Positions 1-10,439 of a stretch of 64,000 nucleotides of DNA are shown piece after piece. Source of the DNA: Symbiodinium sp. CCMP2592 (Eukaryota; Sar; Dinophyceae; Suessiales; Symbiodiniaceae); assembly GCA_905221615.1 (NCBI GenBank), contig CAJNDT010001247.1:689827-753826 (forward strand), read 5' to 3'. A model generated the notes under the pieces. That model searched no databases and was not told the origin of the DNA. It saw only the letters and a list, made by a program, of their open reading frames with translations. The translations under genes were made by a program, and so were the position numbers. The first letter of the stretch is position 1. Every line of letters begins with the position of its first letter.

Positions 1-131
1 CCGGGTCCTAGAATAGGTTAGACCCCTATTGATAAACCCGGCTCGACGGGCCGCACAGCTTGCACGAAGATCCGAATGACACACCATCGTGAAAGACTGC
101 CGGTGCAACAATGCGGCCTACATCAGAGCAA

Positions 132-222
132 TCCAGGACCCTCCTTGTACCCTCAATTAGGGGTATATGGTCCCAAATAAGGGGCATTTAGGGTCTAGTA
201 GAGGGTAGTTGGAGGGTCTAGG
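132..222. mobile_element. MITE-like palindrome, family F4
   Basis: Imperfect inverted repeat beginning CCAGGACCCTCC and ending GGAGGGTCTAGG. The same 90-bp sequence recurs in the opposite orientation at 5156-5245 and 5636-5723, and at 790-990 where it is split by another element. It has no coding capacity. Confidence 0.7.
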
Positions 223-516
223 ATTACTCAGGGTCAGGATGTGTGGGACTTTGGGTCTTGGATGTAAGGTTGGTGTTGGGGAGGATTTCGGATTGGGTTG
301 AGTCTGCAGGGTTGCGAAATGATGCACACTCATGCCAAAGAGAATCCCTTCAAAATACATAATTAGCACCTGGCTTGTAGGCTTGTGCATGGTGCTCCAA
401 ATCGGCAGGTGCTCCTGCCCGCAGCATAGTCTGCACTATACCGAAGCTGAAAATGAGAGAGATGTTGGTGATCTTGCGTTCTGAGGCCGCGAATTTAAGA
501 CTTTAGGCGAGTACCC

Positions 517-638
517 TACTTAAAGGGATAGGACTTAGTTACTAGGATTGTAATTAAGGTAACTAGACTTATAATTAGTTATAACCCCAATTAAGGTACT
601 TATAACCCCACTTACTAAGTCCCATGATCCTCCAAGTA
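517..638. mobile_element. MITE-like palindrome, family F1
   Basis: Terminal inverted repeats TACTTaaAGGnTC / GATCCTCCAAGTA surround GGACTTAGTAA / TTACTAAGTCC inner arms. F1 is the commonest element here, with at least 15 two-ended copies and several half copies. Its two TIR variants (ACTTGGAGG and ACTTAAAGG) pair with each other. Confidence 0.75.
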
Positions 639-789
639 AACCCTACACCCTAGACTTTCGGCTTGCTTCCAATTTTAGATGCAGCGACTAAGGCCGTTGG
701 GCGTTTAGACTTCAGTCTTCCCTAAACCCTCGCCCCCTAAACCGTAAACCCTAAAGCCTAAAGTTTCCCCTAAAAGCTTTGGCGGTGTA

Positions 790-990
790 CCTAGACCCTC
801 CATCTACCCTCTACTAGACCCTAATATGCCCTTATTTGGGACTATATACCTTAGAAGCTGCCCCCACCCTGTAATAGTGACTATAAGGACTCTATTAGGG
901 CCCTATTATATTCTTATTATACCACTGTTACAGGGTGGGGGCAGCTTCTAACATATACCCCTATTTGAGGGTACAAGGAGGGTCCTGGTA
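790..990. mobile_element. F4 element interrupted by an F2 element
   Basis: Both F4 halves are present (790-850 and 952-990) and join into the uninterrupted form seen at 5156-5245 once the 851-951 insert and one copy of the duplicated target are removed. This is a directly readable nested insertion, so F4 is the older element at this site. Confidence 0.8.
851..951. mobile_element. MITE, family F2, 8-bp target duplication
   Basis: A 101-bp near-perfect hairpin starting TTAGAAGCTGCCCCCACCC and ending with its complement. Flanking octamers are tatatacc and catatacc (7/8 identical), and the empty site is visible in the other F4 copies. Sister copies lie at 27372-27485 and 62764-62864. An 8-bp duplication is typical of hAT-type transposases, so this is probably a non-autonomous hAT-like element (inference). 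Confidence 0.8.
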
Positions 991-1007
991 GGCTCAGCCT
1001 GGGCTTT

Positions 1008-1199
1008 CCCAAAGGATCCTATGTACCTATATAGTAGAATGCAGGGTTTCTACATGGTTCCTTATCTTAATCCTACTATTTTGGGGTTATACTTGAAGGA
1101 TCATGGGACCTAGTAACTAGGGTCATAAATAAGGTAACTATAAACTACTATTATGATCCAGGGAAGTATCCCCCATGCCAGTACATAGGACCCTTAGGG
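1008..1199. mobile_element. MITE-like palindrome, family F18, with inserted F1 fragment
   Basis: Starts CCCAAAGGATCCTATGTAC and ends GTACATAGGACCCTTAGGG, flanked by TTT on both sides. The related copy at 48348-48456 is 109 bp. The extra length here includes a partial F1 sequence (about 1091-1150) with the GATCATGGGAC core. Confidence 0.7.
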
Positions 1200-1346
1200 T
1201 TTGGGGTTTACAAATCGGAGCCATCCTTCCGCAGGCAGACGAGGTCCCGACATGGGGTTCATGTACTTGGAGGGTCGGGGGACTTAGTACCCTTAAGGGG
1301 ATCTATAGGGGTTCTATAAAGGGCTCCTTTAAAGGGGTCTACAAGG

Positions 1347-1486
1347 GTTCTAGAAGGAGGGTCGGGGGACTTAGTAAGTAGGTTATAAGTAGACTTACAA
1401 GTACCCTAAAAGGGACCCTAATTGGGGTTATGATACTTATAAGTCTCAAAAATAACTACTTACTAAGTCCCCCGACACTCCAAGTA
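1347..1486. mobile_element. F1 element (GGGTCGGGGGACTTAG subtype)
   Basis: Left arm AGGAGGGTCGGGGGACTTAG pairs with right arm CTAAGTCCCCCGACactCC. A half copy of the same subtype sits just upstream at 1261-1290. The subtype also occurs at 15120-15256, 44989-45121 and 52273-52407. Confidence 0.7.
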
Positions 1487-1707
1487 CCCCCGGTAAACCT
1501 CAAACAAGCCCAAAGAATGCAAGTACCAATAGAGCAGGTACTTAGTAGACACAGGGTTTAGGGTTTTAAAGTTTAGGGTTTAGGGTAGGGTTCCTTTAAA
1601 GGGGTCTATAAGGGCTACTGTACAGGGTACTGCAAAGGTACTACATTAGTAGACTTCGTAGAAATTTGCGCCTTGAAGATATATACCCTAAACCGTTATA
1701 CAAAACT

Positions 1708-1802
1708 ACGGTTGGTGATATAAATCCTGCATGACCCATAATAAGGAATATACCATAAATCCCATGTATTCCTTATTATGGGTCATGCAGGATTTACATC
1801 AA
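1708..1802. mobile_element. MITE-like palindrome, family F7
   Basis: Inverted arms GATATAAATCCTGCATGACC / GGTCATGCAGGATTTACATC surround ATAAGGAATA / TATTCCTTAT. Further copies lie at 40540-40635 and 62616-62712. Confidence 0.75.
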
Positions 1803-2168
1803 AAGTACTACTTGGACCCTTTGGGAAATCTGGCAGTGCCTTGGTGTGTAGACCTGAACCAGTCAACACTCAAAGGAGGTTCCTTTAAGGGTTCCTTTGA
1901 GGGTCTATAATAAGGGTTTGAGGATTTAACGGCAATTTTGGGATTTATGGGGCGTTGGGAGCAGATCCCTTGAGGGGGTTCCTATAAAAGTACCCTTTCG
2001 TGGTCAGGTTCCCAAATTAGGGGATCTACTTTTAAGATTCTTCCGCGGGTCGAACATTATAGTATAATGTCTACAGACACTAATTATACAGGGGTTACTT
2101 ACTAAATTTATTCCGGTCCCTACATGATTCCCTGAACCCCTCAAGCCCTCCACCCTTTAAGGTAAAAA

Positions 2169-2301
2169 CCAGAAAGTTGGAATATGCTTATCCTAAACCA
2201 TTTATGGTAAATTAAGAAAGTTGGAATGTGATTATGTATCCTAAACCATTTATGGTAAATTATAGGGTATCCTACCATGAAACCATATTCCAACTTTCTG
2301 G
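2169..2301. mobile_element. MITE-like palindrome, family F17
   Basis: CCAGAAAGTTGGAATATG at the left pairs with CATATTCCAACTTTCTGG at the right. A second internal half copy (AGAAAGTTGGAATGTG, from about 2215) makes this copy longer than the 85-bp one at 41634-41718. Similarity between those two copies continues past the arms on both sides, so the full mobile unit may be larger. Confidence 0.7.
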
Positions 2302-2511
2302 AGTTCCCTGTAATTGGACAAGCTGCTTCGACTTCTGGCCATGCCGGCACGTGGTAGGCCCGGTCTAAGGACTTGCTTGAAACTTGCTTTATGTGTGTTT
2401 TCATTGCTTTGGGATGGTGTGCTTCTTGCATGTGTAGGAACCGTGGGTTCTGAACGCTGAGCCTTTGGGTTTATGTACGCATTCAAACGCCCCAAAAATG
2501 TTAAAGCTCAT

Positions 2512-2870
2512 TCACTGGACACCGGACTTTTGCACAGCCTTCAACTTATCACACTCCGGGGTACACAAAGCTTCTCTGAGAACTCGAAGTAAGGTCGCTT
2601 CCCCTTGCACGGTTAAACCAATCTGGGCATCTGGACCCATTGGGTTTGGCCTGAGCCAGATGACAAGTGCTGTGCATGATGTCTGAGCTTTACCGGGCCA
2701 ACCGGTTTCAGCCGCAACAGCTGCGGGAAGCAAGGCCCAGCCCGTTGGAATTGACGTAGCGACACTCCTAAACCTGAACCCTTTTTCAGCACGGGCTTGG
2801 ATTGTGTGCCAGCGAACACTCCTCAACAAAGGGCCTTCTGGTCTAACGAGGGATGCAAACATGGGGTGAC
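2512..2870 (-). CDS. Possible coding segment, unidentified
   Basis: An open minus-strand frame of over 110 codons ends at a stop at 2512. The C-terminal part reads like protein rather than repeat translation (for example GLTVQGEATLLRVLREAL, then a Cys-containing tail). The interval carries none of the MITE families found around it. I do not recognise a family, no convincing acceptor marks the 5' end, and the frame could be chance in a GC-balanced stretch. Confidence 0.3.
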
Positions 2871-3490
2871 AGAAACACAAGAACGAAACAAGCATCGACG
2901 ATCTTCCGAACTTCTGAACTATGTATCTGGCAACAGACAACGCAAACACAAAACCTGAACGGTGCTGTAGTGATTGCATGTGATTAATAAACCAACTGTA
3001 TTTACGGACTGCAGCATGAGGAGGCCCCATAATTACAATCCTCACTAAGGGAGGTCAGCTGTGTAATCCGGGGTCTACATAAGGCCTATGCACACCCCCA
3101 GCTCTCAACCGTAAGCCTAAAATTCTCCAAGAGACGCTCAGTGTCAGCATTATTATCCATGCTGCGCCATTGTGCTCAGCTCTGCACCACATGGTTTCCA
3201 CCTGCCCTAACCCCTGGACTCAGTTTAGCTTAGTTACTGCTCCAGTTTCACACGGTTTCACCTCTGGGAACAAACAAGGATAATGGGGCGTAGCAAAAAC
3301 ATGCTCAAAAGGCATGGACTATTGAAATCGGGCTCCGCGCGTCTCGGAAATATCACGGTGTGCAGTATTCTCATGCCCGCATACAAGAAAGCCTGATAGC
3401 AGTGTATGTTGAGCCCAAAGCAACAGCCCTGGCAAATGAGCGCAGGCAACACAAAAAATCTTCAACGTTTTCGTACGTCACACCCACAAA
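2871..3490. other. Non-coding stretch without recognisable feature
   Basis: Unique-looking sequence between the possible coding segment and the next MITE. I see no palindrome, tandem repeat or persuasive exon here. Confidence 0.4.
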
Positions 3491-3590
3491 TGGGAGTTTC
3501 CGAAAATTCGGGGTCCCTTATGGGGTCTAGATAATAAGGATCTTATTATTTAAGGTATTGTATTGGGGCCCCCTATTTTCGGAAACTTAC
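3491..3590. mobile_element. MITE-like palindrome, family F6
   Basis: GGAGTTTCCGAAAA / TTTTCGGAAAC arms. The heptamer acaaatg occurs at 3486-3492 and again at 3589-3595, consistent with a target duplication. Related copies are at 6712-6810, 14358-14462 and 16588-16728, with a half copy at 50083-50140. Confidence 0.75.
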
Positions 3591-3819
3591 AAATGCCTTG
3601 CGCAAATTCACCAGAGTTACAACTTCCTGCTTTAGGGTTTTGGGTTTCGGGCTTTCTTCTCGTCTCATTTACAAATGAGAGCACACGGAAGGCAGAGCGC
3701 TGATAGTAGGGTTTTCCGTGGGTTTTTGGAACGCCGAGAACTCGGAAAAATGACCTATATGCCTTGGCCCCAAAGTACCCATATAGGGACTACTTTAAGG
3801 CCAACGTATATACCATTTG

Positions 3820-3933
3820 GGGGGTTGTCGAAATTAGGGCCCCTTTTGGAGTCCTTATTGTAATACGGCACCCAATATTTGGCGTACCCAAAAAGGGACC
3901 CTAATTTTGACAACCACCCATTTGGGCACATGG
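3820..3933. mobile_element. MITE-like palindrome, family F19
   Basis: Arms GGGGGGTTGTCGAAATTAGGG / CCCTAATTTTGACAACCACC. A second copy is at 6606-6711. Confidence 0.6.
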
Positions 3934-3971
3934 ACCCCTAGTGCTAGCGCTTTGCTTCAGGAAGCTCTTCA

Positions 3972-4081
3972 CCCAGAGAACCCAATACCCCTCAATGAAG
4001 GAATATACCTTAAACCACAAGATGAAGGCCCCCGTAACTTTAAGGCATATTCCTTAATAAAGGGGTATTGGGTTCCCTGGG
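3972..4081. mobile_element. MITE, family F11, 2-bp target duplication CA
   Basis: Begins CCCAGAGaacCCAATACCCC and ends GGGGTATTGGGttCCCTGGG, flanked by CA on both sides (3970-3971, 4082-4083). Three more F11 copies in the window have flanking dinucleotides TC, TT and TA. Confidence 0.8.
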
Positions 4082-5155
4082 CAGGAGGTGCCAAAGACTC
4101 CTCACGCGGCCACCTAGGGTTGAGGGTCACCGTTAGGGGTTAAGGCTTAGGGTTTCAGGTTTTGGGTTTAGGGTTTAAGGTTGATAGGGTTCAAGGTTCA
4201 GGGGTATGCCTTCAACCATAGGAGGATGTTTATTTATGATTTTGGGTGGATTCCTTAGAAAAGAATTAACCTTAACCCTGAATATCCCACCCTTTCAAAG
4301 ACGTATATTATAGGGAAGTCATATCAAGGAACCCTAAAAAGGTCCAAGGTAGGTGGTAGGTGCTTGGGGGTTAAGGTAGGGTTTAAGGGTTTAGGGGTTC
4401 AGGGTTTAGGGTTTTTAGAGGTTTTACAGTTCAGGGTGTAGGGTTTTGGCATGCAGGGTTCAGGGCATCAGGGGGGGCTAGGCGTGTCCATGTCGGTACT
4501 TGTATTTAAGCGAAAGCCCGGAGAGGCATCATGCCTGCAAAAGCAGGGGGAGCATTTTGTAGGGCTCAGGGTTGGGATTTTCCTATAAGACTACACCTGT
4601 AAGCCCCATGCTTTTTTCCTGCTTCGGGCGCTGCGGTGCTGTTCTTAAGGTAAAATCTGGAGAGCGCGCCCTAAGCCAAGATCAGCGAAAGCCTGGCCTT
4701 CATGTTCGAGAAGGCAGCCCGGCTCGACTCTTAAAGGACCTCCTAAGGTCTTACGGCTTAGGGCTCACATGGGGCTAGGGTGTTAGTGTTAGTTAGGGTT
4801 TAGGGGTCTACAAAAGTTAGGGTTTTACGGTTAGGGCTATAGGCGTTGAAGTTTTATGCTTAGGGTTTGGGGTTTTAAGGTTTAGGGTTATAGGGCTTAG
4901 GGTCTTACGGGCGGGGTCTTGTCAGCCTTAGTTGGTCACTCTTGAAGCCTTAGCGGCACCCTTACTGTTGCACCCGTCCAAAATCCCTCAGGGTTTAGGG
5001 TTTAGGGCTTCATGCCACGTCGACATACCCTGGAGCCCGCAACCGCAGAAATTAAATCCTGGAGCCCTGAACCGCCAAGGGCTCAGCCCTAAGCCCTGTC
5101 ACTTCGACCACAAAACATCAAGCCTAAAATCCTGCGTCCGAAATTAGAACTCTCA
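4082..5155. repeat. Degenerate TTTAGGG-rich stretch
   Basis: Many single or doubled TTTAGGG / GTTTAGGG motifs with point changes (for example 4140-4200, 4370-4450, 4785-4905), interspersed with unique sequence. No exon or palindrome stands out. This resembles eroded interstitial telomeric repeat. Confidence 0.55.
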
Positions 5156-5245
5156 CCTAGACCCGCCATCTACCCTCTATTAGACCCTAAATGCCCCTTA
5201 TTTGGGACCATATACCTCTATTTGAGGGTACAAGGAGGGTCCTGG
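5156..5245. mobile_element. F4 element, uninterrupted
   Basis: Begins CCTAGACCCgCCATCTACCC and ends GGAGGGTCCTGG. This intact copy serves as the empty-site reference for the nested insertion at 790-990. Confidence 0.75.
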
Positions 5246-5275
5246 TAGTTCGCACCAACATCCTTACATGTGGGC

Positions 5276-5358
5276 AGTTCTCTCAGTAGGGTCCCTTTTA
5301 GGGTCGGTGTCGCACTTTTTGTGGGACCTAAACAGGGAGCATAATTTAGAGAACTACC
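5276..5358. mobile_element. Palindromic repeat (GGGCAGTTCTCT ... AGAGAACTACCC)
   Basis: GGGCAGTTCTCT at the left pairs with AGAGAACTACCC at the right. A related, shorter form occurs at 43889-43932 (GTTCTCTAAATTAGGG then CGAGAACTACCC). Confidence 0.5.
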
Positions 5359-5635
5359 CATATGCAAGTGTGCCTGCATGTAAAGAACTATGCTTGTCCA
5401 TATACGACTCTAAGTATGAACGAAACAGTTCACATTAGGGAATCCTGCAGGGATAACTATGGCACCCTAACTCCAAACCAATCCGGTCAAATGCAAGACA
5501 AAGCCCATGAAGCTTCAGCACCCGTAGTTTAGCATTCCAGGTTTAAATTCGGGCGTGGGGAAATGCTACACGGAAAATCCATGTAACTCCCCGACTCTAA
5601 ACTCCTCTCAAGATCAACTTGAAATGCTATTATGC

Positions 5636-5723
5636 TCAGACCCTCCATCTACCTCTACTAGACCCTAAATGCCCCTTATTTGGGACCATATACCACTATT
5701 TGAGGGTACAAGGAGGGTCCTGG
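5636..5723. mobile_element. F4 element, uninterrupted
   Basis: Nearly identical to the copy at 5156-5245, only about 390 bp away, in the same orientation. Confidence 0.75.
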
Positions 5724-6349
5724 TAGGCTAAACCACTTCAACCACAACCCTGCTCGACCCGGGCCAGAACATCAAAGGCTTGGGATTCGGCAGCGGTGCC
5801 CCAGAGGCATCACGCAGATCGATCATGCGCGGACGGCAAATTAGGGCCCGAAATGAAACGGTTCAGGTTAGGGTGCTTAGAGTAATTTCTAGCGTTTGTG
5901 GGCATTTGCTTTGGTGAGCAGTCCGTGCATGCGAAAATTTAATGCGAAACTACCGGGGAAGGAATGGGATTTGTTCGCGCACCAACTGTTCTGGTGGGGG
6001 GGACGACGACTACAATGGGCTGAGGTGTCAATCTGCAAGGCAACATCGACTAAAACAAACGAACACACGCAGGGCATGTAACTTGCGTGAGAAAAGAATG
6101 GAAATGAGGCACAGGTTTAACTAATTGAGTCGTGAAAGCAGGGTGTGGGGAGCAGTGTCTATAACCCTTTGGTGAACCTCCTAAATTCACTACCTAGGTT
6201 GCAAAGCTCGAACTGAGCTACAAGAACAGCAGAAAGTTGGGTTATGTAAATAGAAGCAACCAAACCCTCCAAGTAGAGGGACGGGTGGGGGAGGTGATCA
6301 TTGCGCTGGGCACTCACTTTAAATCCAACCAACTACCAAGACCCCCGAA
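5724..6349. other. Non-coding stretch without recognisable feature
   Basis: No family found elsewhere in the window and no convincing exon. Short open frames occur on both strands at 5890-6120 but neither has a family resemblance. Confidence 0.35.
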
Positions 6350-6605
6350 AAGACTGGAAAGTAGAACCCCTAGTTGGGGACCCTATTTTACTAAACAGTA
6401 CTCTATTGATAGGAACCCCCTTAAGGGATCCACGTTCTAGATCCTCCTAGCGGCCTGGGTAGCTATACCGCGCCCCGCCTCAAACTCATCCCCTAAACCC
6501 TAAACCCTAAATCCCAAACCCTAAGCCCTAAACTCTAAACTGGGCCCTGCAGGTGCAGCCGCCGAAACTCATCAGCACCGAAGAGGCCCTCACGTCCAGA
6601 AACAT

Positions 6606-6711
6606 ATGGGTGGTTATCAAAATTATGGTCCTTCTTTGGGTCCCAAATATAACAGGGCACCTATTGTTTAGGTACCCAAAAAGGGGCTATAATCTTGACA
6701 ACCACCCATAT
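6606..6711. mobile_element. F19 element
   Basis: Arms ATGGGTGGTTATCAAAATTA and its near complement ending ACAACCACCCATAT. It is directly abutted on the right by an F6 element. Confidence 0.65.
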
Positions 6712-6810
6712 TGGTGTTTCCGAAAATTGTGGGTACCTTATTTTGGGGTCCTTACAAACAGGGTCCTGCTTTTCAGGGTACTATATTGGGATCCCCTATT
6801 TTGGAAACTC
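6712..6810. mobile_element. F6 element adjoining F19
   Basis: GTGTTTCCGAAAATtGTGGG on the left pairs with the ATTTTGGAAACTC end. The hexamer ccatat is found at 6706-6711 and 6811-6816, suggesting insertion at the edge of the F19 copy. Confidence 0.65.
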
Positions 6811-6963
6811 CCATATCAGGATTCAGGGTTCAGGGTTTAGCATGTACGGTTAGGGGTTAGGGTTTAGGTGAACCTTGATACACTGAAACCCATACGATTG
6901 TGAACACATCGGCTGCCGTCGCACATGGGGCTGAGAGACACTGTCCACTTGATGGACGTGAGT

Positions 6964-7093
6964 CAAAGGGGAAAAGGAGGGACCCTTAATGGGGACCCCT
7001 ACCCTATAATGGGCTATATATTGAGTATATAATAGCTATATTAAGGGTATATACCTAGGGGTCCCTATTAAGGGTCCCTCCCTTTACCCTTGG
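6964..7093. mobile_element. MITE, family F10, 3-bp target duplication AGT
   Basis: Starts CAAAGGGGAAAAGGAGGGAC and ends GTCCCTCCCTTTACCCTTGG, with AGT on both sides (6961-6963, 7094-7096). The inner part is a long ATATA-containing hairpin. A second copy is at 63007-63121. Confidence 0.75.
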
Positions 7094-7096
7094 AGT

Positions 7097-8070
7097 GAAG
7101 ATTCGAGAAGACCCTGTGGCCTCGAAGGGTCTTAGCATGTACGGCCCTTTTATGATGAGAATAGGGTTCCTTCAGAGAGTTCTACACCGGCTTCTTCATG
7201 AGGAATACCGCATTAACAGCTTTCGAAGCTGATATACTGGGCTTTAGGCCTAAATGGGTTGCAAGTCGGGTTGGAATGAGGATACACTCAAGCAAGATAC
7301 CTAGTAGGTCATATCGCCTGTACAGCCGACTTGCTAAATCCGGCTGTTGTCGGTCGTATATGGGCATAGAGTTTAGAGCTTAGAGAGCGGATCTTTTTTG
7401 TCGACAGCAAGCGGATGCCTCTAACCTTCCAGCTTGCTGTAGCACTGAGAGACTTAGAAACCCAGGCCCTGAAACCTGAATCACTAAACCCCTCAACCGA
7501 AAACTCCGAACACCAAATCCAAAGTGTTCGAAAGTTCTGACTGCTCTGCGAAGCGGTGTTAGCCCTTTTAGGTTTAAGGAAGTGCGGATTGGAGATGGTC
7601 TTTATGTTTGGGTTTGAAGTTTACCTTGTTCAAGCTATATCGCTTCGGCAAGTACATCCAAAGCACCCAAACACAACAAACCAAACTTTTGGTTTGGGAG
7701 GGGGGGGGGGGTGCTGGGCCACTGGTTCTTCCCGCGAACGGAAGCAATCGCCATCCTCCACCTTTTCTCCAGCACTTTGAATCAGGTTTTGATGTTGACA
7801 CCCTAAACCGTAATCCCTGAACCCTAAACCCTAAATATAAACCAAATTTGGAGCGCTCCTCAAACTTGTAAACGAGCCGTGTGGGAGGTTGAACTGTGAG
7901 GTAGAGGATGTGTATTCCTGTGAAGACTCTTCGCAGTGAGTCTTCATACCCAGAACCCCCGGACGACATGAGCCCTGATCCCCTTGGGCTAGGGTTTTTG
8001 TGACAGGATCGCACCTAAACCTGATGTCGAAATCACACTTTTTTCCAGGTCAGGAATATAAGAAAAGACA
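7097..8070. other. Non-coding stretch
   Basis: A G10 run near 7701, scattered CCCTAAA motifs at 7800-7840, and open frames on both strands in 7550-8010 that look compositional rather than coding. Nothing firm. Confidence 0.35.
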
Positions 8071-8072
8071 CA

Positions 8073-8190
8073 TAACGTAGGGGACTTAAAAGCTAGAATA
8101 GAGCTTTGGGTGAATATTATACTTTCGTGATATTAAGGAACCCCCTAAATAGTATTGGTAGTTGTTTAGGCCCCTATAGTACCTGCATAA
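8073..8190. mobile_element. Repeat family F14
   Basis: Starts with a TAGGGGaCTTAAAA-type sequence and ends TTAGGCCCCTATAGTACCTG. It recurs at 8381-8495, 49262-49350 and 50210-50325, all sharing the centre 'AACCCCcTAAATAGTAtTGGTA'-like core. Confidence 0.55.
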
Positions 8191-8380
8191 ACAAACGGCA
8201 GGCCAGAGGGATACAAACACTGCAAACAATGGCCGGCTGCTATTACGAACGTTCTCAATCCTGCTTGCCATACAGAAACGTACGTACATGTGCAAACATG
8301 TCCGTACATATCAAGCTGCATATCCTAACCCCACAGCTAAGCCCACGAACGCAAATGCGACGGTGACTAGGAGTAATACA

Positions 8381-8495
8381 TGGGCCTTAATTTTTAAGAT
8401 AGGGTTTTGGGGGATTGTACACATACGTTATCATTGATAAGGAACCACCAAAATAGTATTGGTCACTATTTAGGCCCCCATAGTGCTGCCTGTAC
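8381..8495. mobile_element. F14 repeat
   Basis: Same layout as the copy 300 bp upstream (GGGCCTTAATTTTTAAGATA ... TATTTAGGCCCCCATAGTGC). The two close copies are in the same orientation. Confidence 0.55.
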
Positions 8496-8978
8496 TAGCT
8501 ACGACGGCTGCAACGGACGACGACGCCGACGACGCTACCGACGTCTGCGCAGCTGGAGAGAGGGCCTAGTTTATAAGCATAGCGTCATGGGCCCCAAAAC
8601 CTATTCTAATTATCAAGGCGCTTGTGAAAGTTAGCGCCTTCTTGGGGCGTTGTTATAATAGGGATCCTTTCGTTTAAGGGTCTTAGCTTCCGCATTTCCT
8701 GAGTGTATTGAAATCCAGATAGAGCCCTTAAAATCTGTAAGAGATAGACACCGAAATCACCCCGCTCCCCCCCGAAAACCGCAAACCGTTGAGGAGAATC
8801 GCCTATAGAAGCCCTACTGCTAGATCCCATAAACCTCTATATTCACCTCTATAGAGCCCAGCAATGCCACTGTAGAGCTTTACAATGTTTAGAGCTTAGG
8901 GTTAGACTTTGGCGTTCTGGGTTTAGGGTTTACACCAGCGGGTGCGGGTCGATGCCAGCTATGGAGACGAGGGATATC

Positions 8979-9097
8979 TACTTAAGGGATCGTGGGACTT
9001 AAGGGGTATAAGCAAGGTAACTATACATATATGCCACTTGTAACCCCAATGAGGCTACTTAGAACCTAACTTACTAAGTCCCCATGAACTTGCAAGC
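8979..9097. mobile_element. F1 element
   Basis: Arms TACTTAAGGGATCGTGGGAC and ACTAAGTCCCCATGAacTTG. More diverged than most F1 copies. Confidence 0.6.
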
Positions 9098-9295
9098 GAC
9101 CTCCCTAAAACTTAATTAGGGGATATACCTCAAATCATATATTAGGGATCCTCCTAAAATCTACGTTACATTTTCCTTTTAATGGATGTTAGAAGATCTG
9201 GGCAGCTCAGCCCCGATAAGCCGGGGATGACTGGATGCGCTGAACGATGTCGTCCTGCGTAGGATTTCAGGGTTCCTTGAAGGGCTCCTGTATGG

Positions 9296-9372
9296 GCCCT
9301 AAACCCTAAACCCTAAATCCTAAACCCTAAACCCTAAATCCTAAACCCTAAACCCTAAACCCTAAACCCTAG
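9296..9372. repeat. Interstitial CCCTAAA telomere-type array
   Basis: About ten tandem CCCTAAA heptamers, two of them altered to CCCTAAATC, followed directly by T7GT7. This is the cleanest heptamer array of the first 20 kb. Confidence 0.85.
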
Positions 9373-9944
9373 TTTTTTTGTTTTTTTCCGAAGCGGGGGC
9401 TAGGACTGAGTATCCAGAAAGTTGAAGCTTCTATGGTCCTAGCTAAGCCCCAAGCAGGATGTAGAGGCGTTAGGATTCGGACTTCGTGGATTTGGGTGTT
9501 TTAAACCTTAGGGTTTAGGGTTTTGGGTGGGTAGCAGGGTTCAGTGCTTTGTGGATGTGGGTTCTTAGTGGCTTGGGCTTGGGGTTTGGGGTTTAATTTG
9601 GGGGTCAAGGCTTTATGCATTTGAGCTTTGAGGGCTTGGAAGTGTCAGGGCTGACATTTACCCTCGATGGTGTCCCCCTGCCAGCTGCCCAACACTCCGG
9701 AAGTCGCCAAGTGAGCACCCTAAACCCTAAACTTCCTAAGCCCTAAACTTCCTTAAGCTTCCTAAGCCCTAAACTTCAAAAGCCCTAAACTTCCTAAGCT
9801 TCTAAGCCCTACACCCTGACAACAAGCAATCGACCTGGTGCTCACTTTGCTTCCAGGGAGGCGACATAGTTACCTTTGGAGATTCGCCAAGCTGGATCGG
9901 TCCCTTGCAGCCTCCAGCGGGTTGCAGAAAGTAGAAATGGACCA
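9373..9944. repeat. Degenerate TTTAGGG / CTTCCTAAGCCCTAAA repeats
   Basis: 9500-9600 carries eroded GGGTTTAGGG motifs. 9718-9812 is a small tandem array of AAACTTCCTAAGCCCT-like units. No coding signal. Confidence 0.5.
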
Positions 9945-9947
9945 ACC

Positions 9948-10036
9948 ACTATGGGCTATTAGACCCTACAGATCCCTATTAGGACCCTATTAAGGGTAGA
10001 TTAAGGTACCCATAAGGTCTAATAGCCCATAGTGGA
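9948..10036. mobile_element. Single-copy perfect palindrome (MITE-like)
   Basis: CCACTATGGGCTATTAGACC at the left is repeated inverted as GGTCTAATAGCCCATAGTGG at the right, around about 49 bp. No second copy was noticed in this window. Confidence 0.6.
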
Positions 10037-10100
10037 ATGCCGACCATTGGTACCAAAAGTTTGCCTTGAACTTGGTCGGCCTTACTGTAATTATAAAGCA

Positions 10101-10232
10101 TCAAAGCATGCAACTCGGGGAGGACAAACAGTCCAGGTTCTTGGGCCCACGGCGCATAGCCTGGACGCCCATTGCCGATTTTTGCAAAACCCTCCGCCCT
10201 GCTGCCGCTGGCAGCCGGACCTTCGGAGACAC
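10101..10232 (-). CDS. Candidate exon, unidentified
   Basis: On the minus strand an acceptor-like CCCTTCAG precedes a frame starting Val-Ser-Pro-Lys-Val that stays open for about 43 codons (includes GRRVLQKSAMGVQAMRRG). A second minus frame is also open through the same DNA. I do not recognise either product, so this is only a possible internal or last exon. Confidence 0.3.
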   Translation of the reverse strand: MSPKVRLPAAAGRRVLQKSAMGVQAMRRGPKNLDCLSSPSCML

Positions 10233-10439
10233 CTGAAGGGTACAAAGGCTCCAAACTTGAGCCGTAGCGAGTTCTGCTTAGGGTGCTGGGCTGTTCGGGC
10301 ATATGGGTTGACAATGTAATGATTTTGGGGTTTTGGGCCGGGTTAGGAATGAAGAAGGGTTTGGGCTTCCGGGTTTTTAGAGTTTAGGGTTGAGGGCTCA
10401 GGGATTGTAAATTTGGAGTAACCCCTATCATGCATGCAA

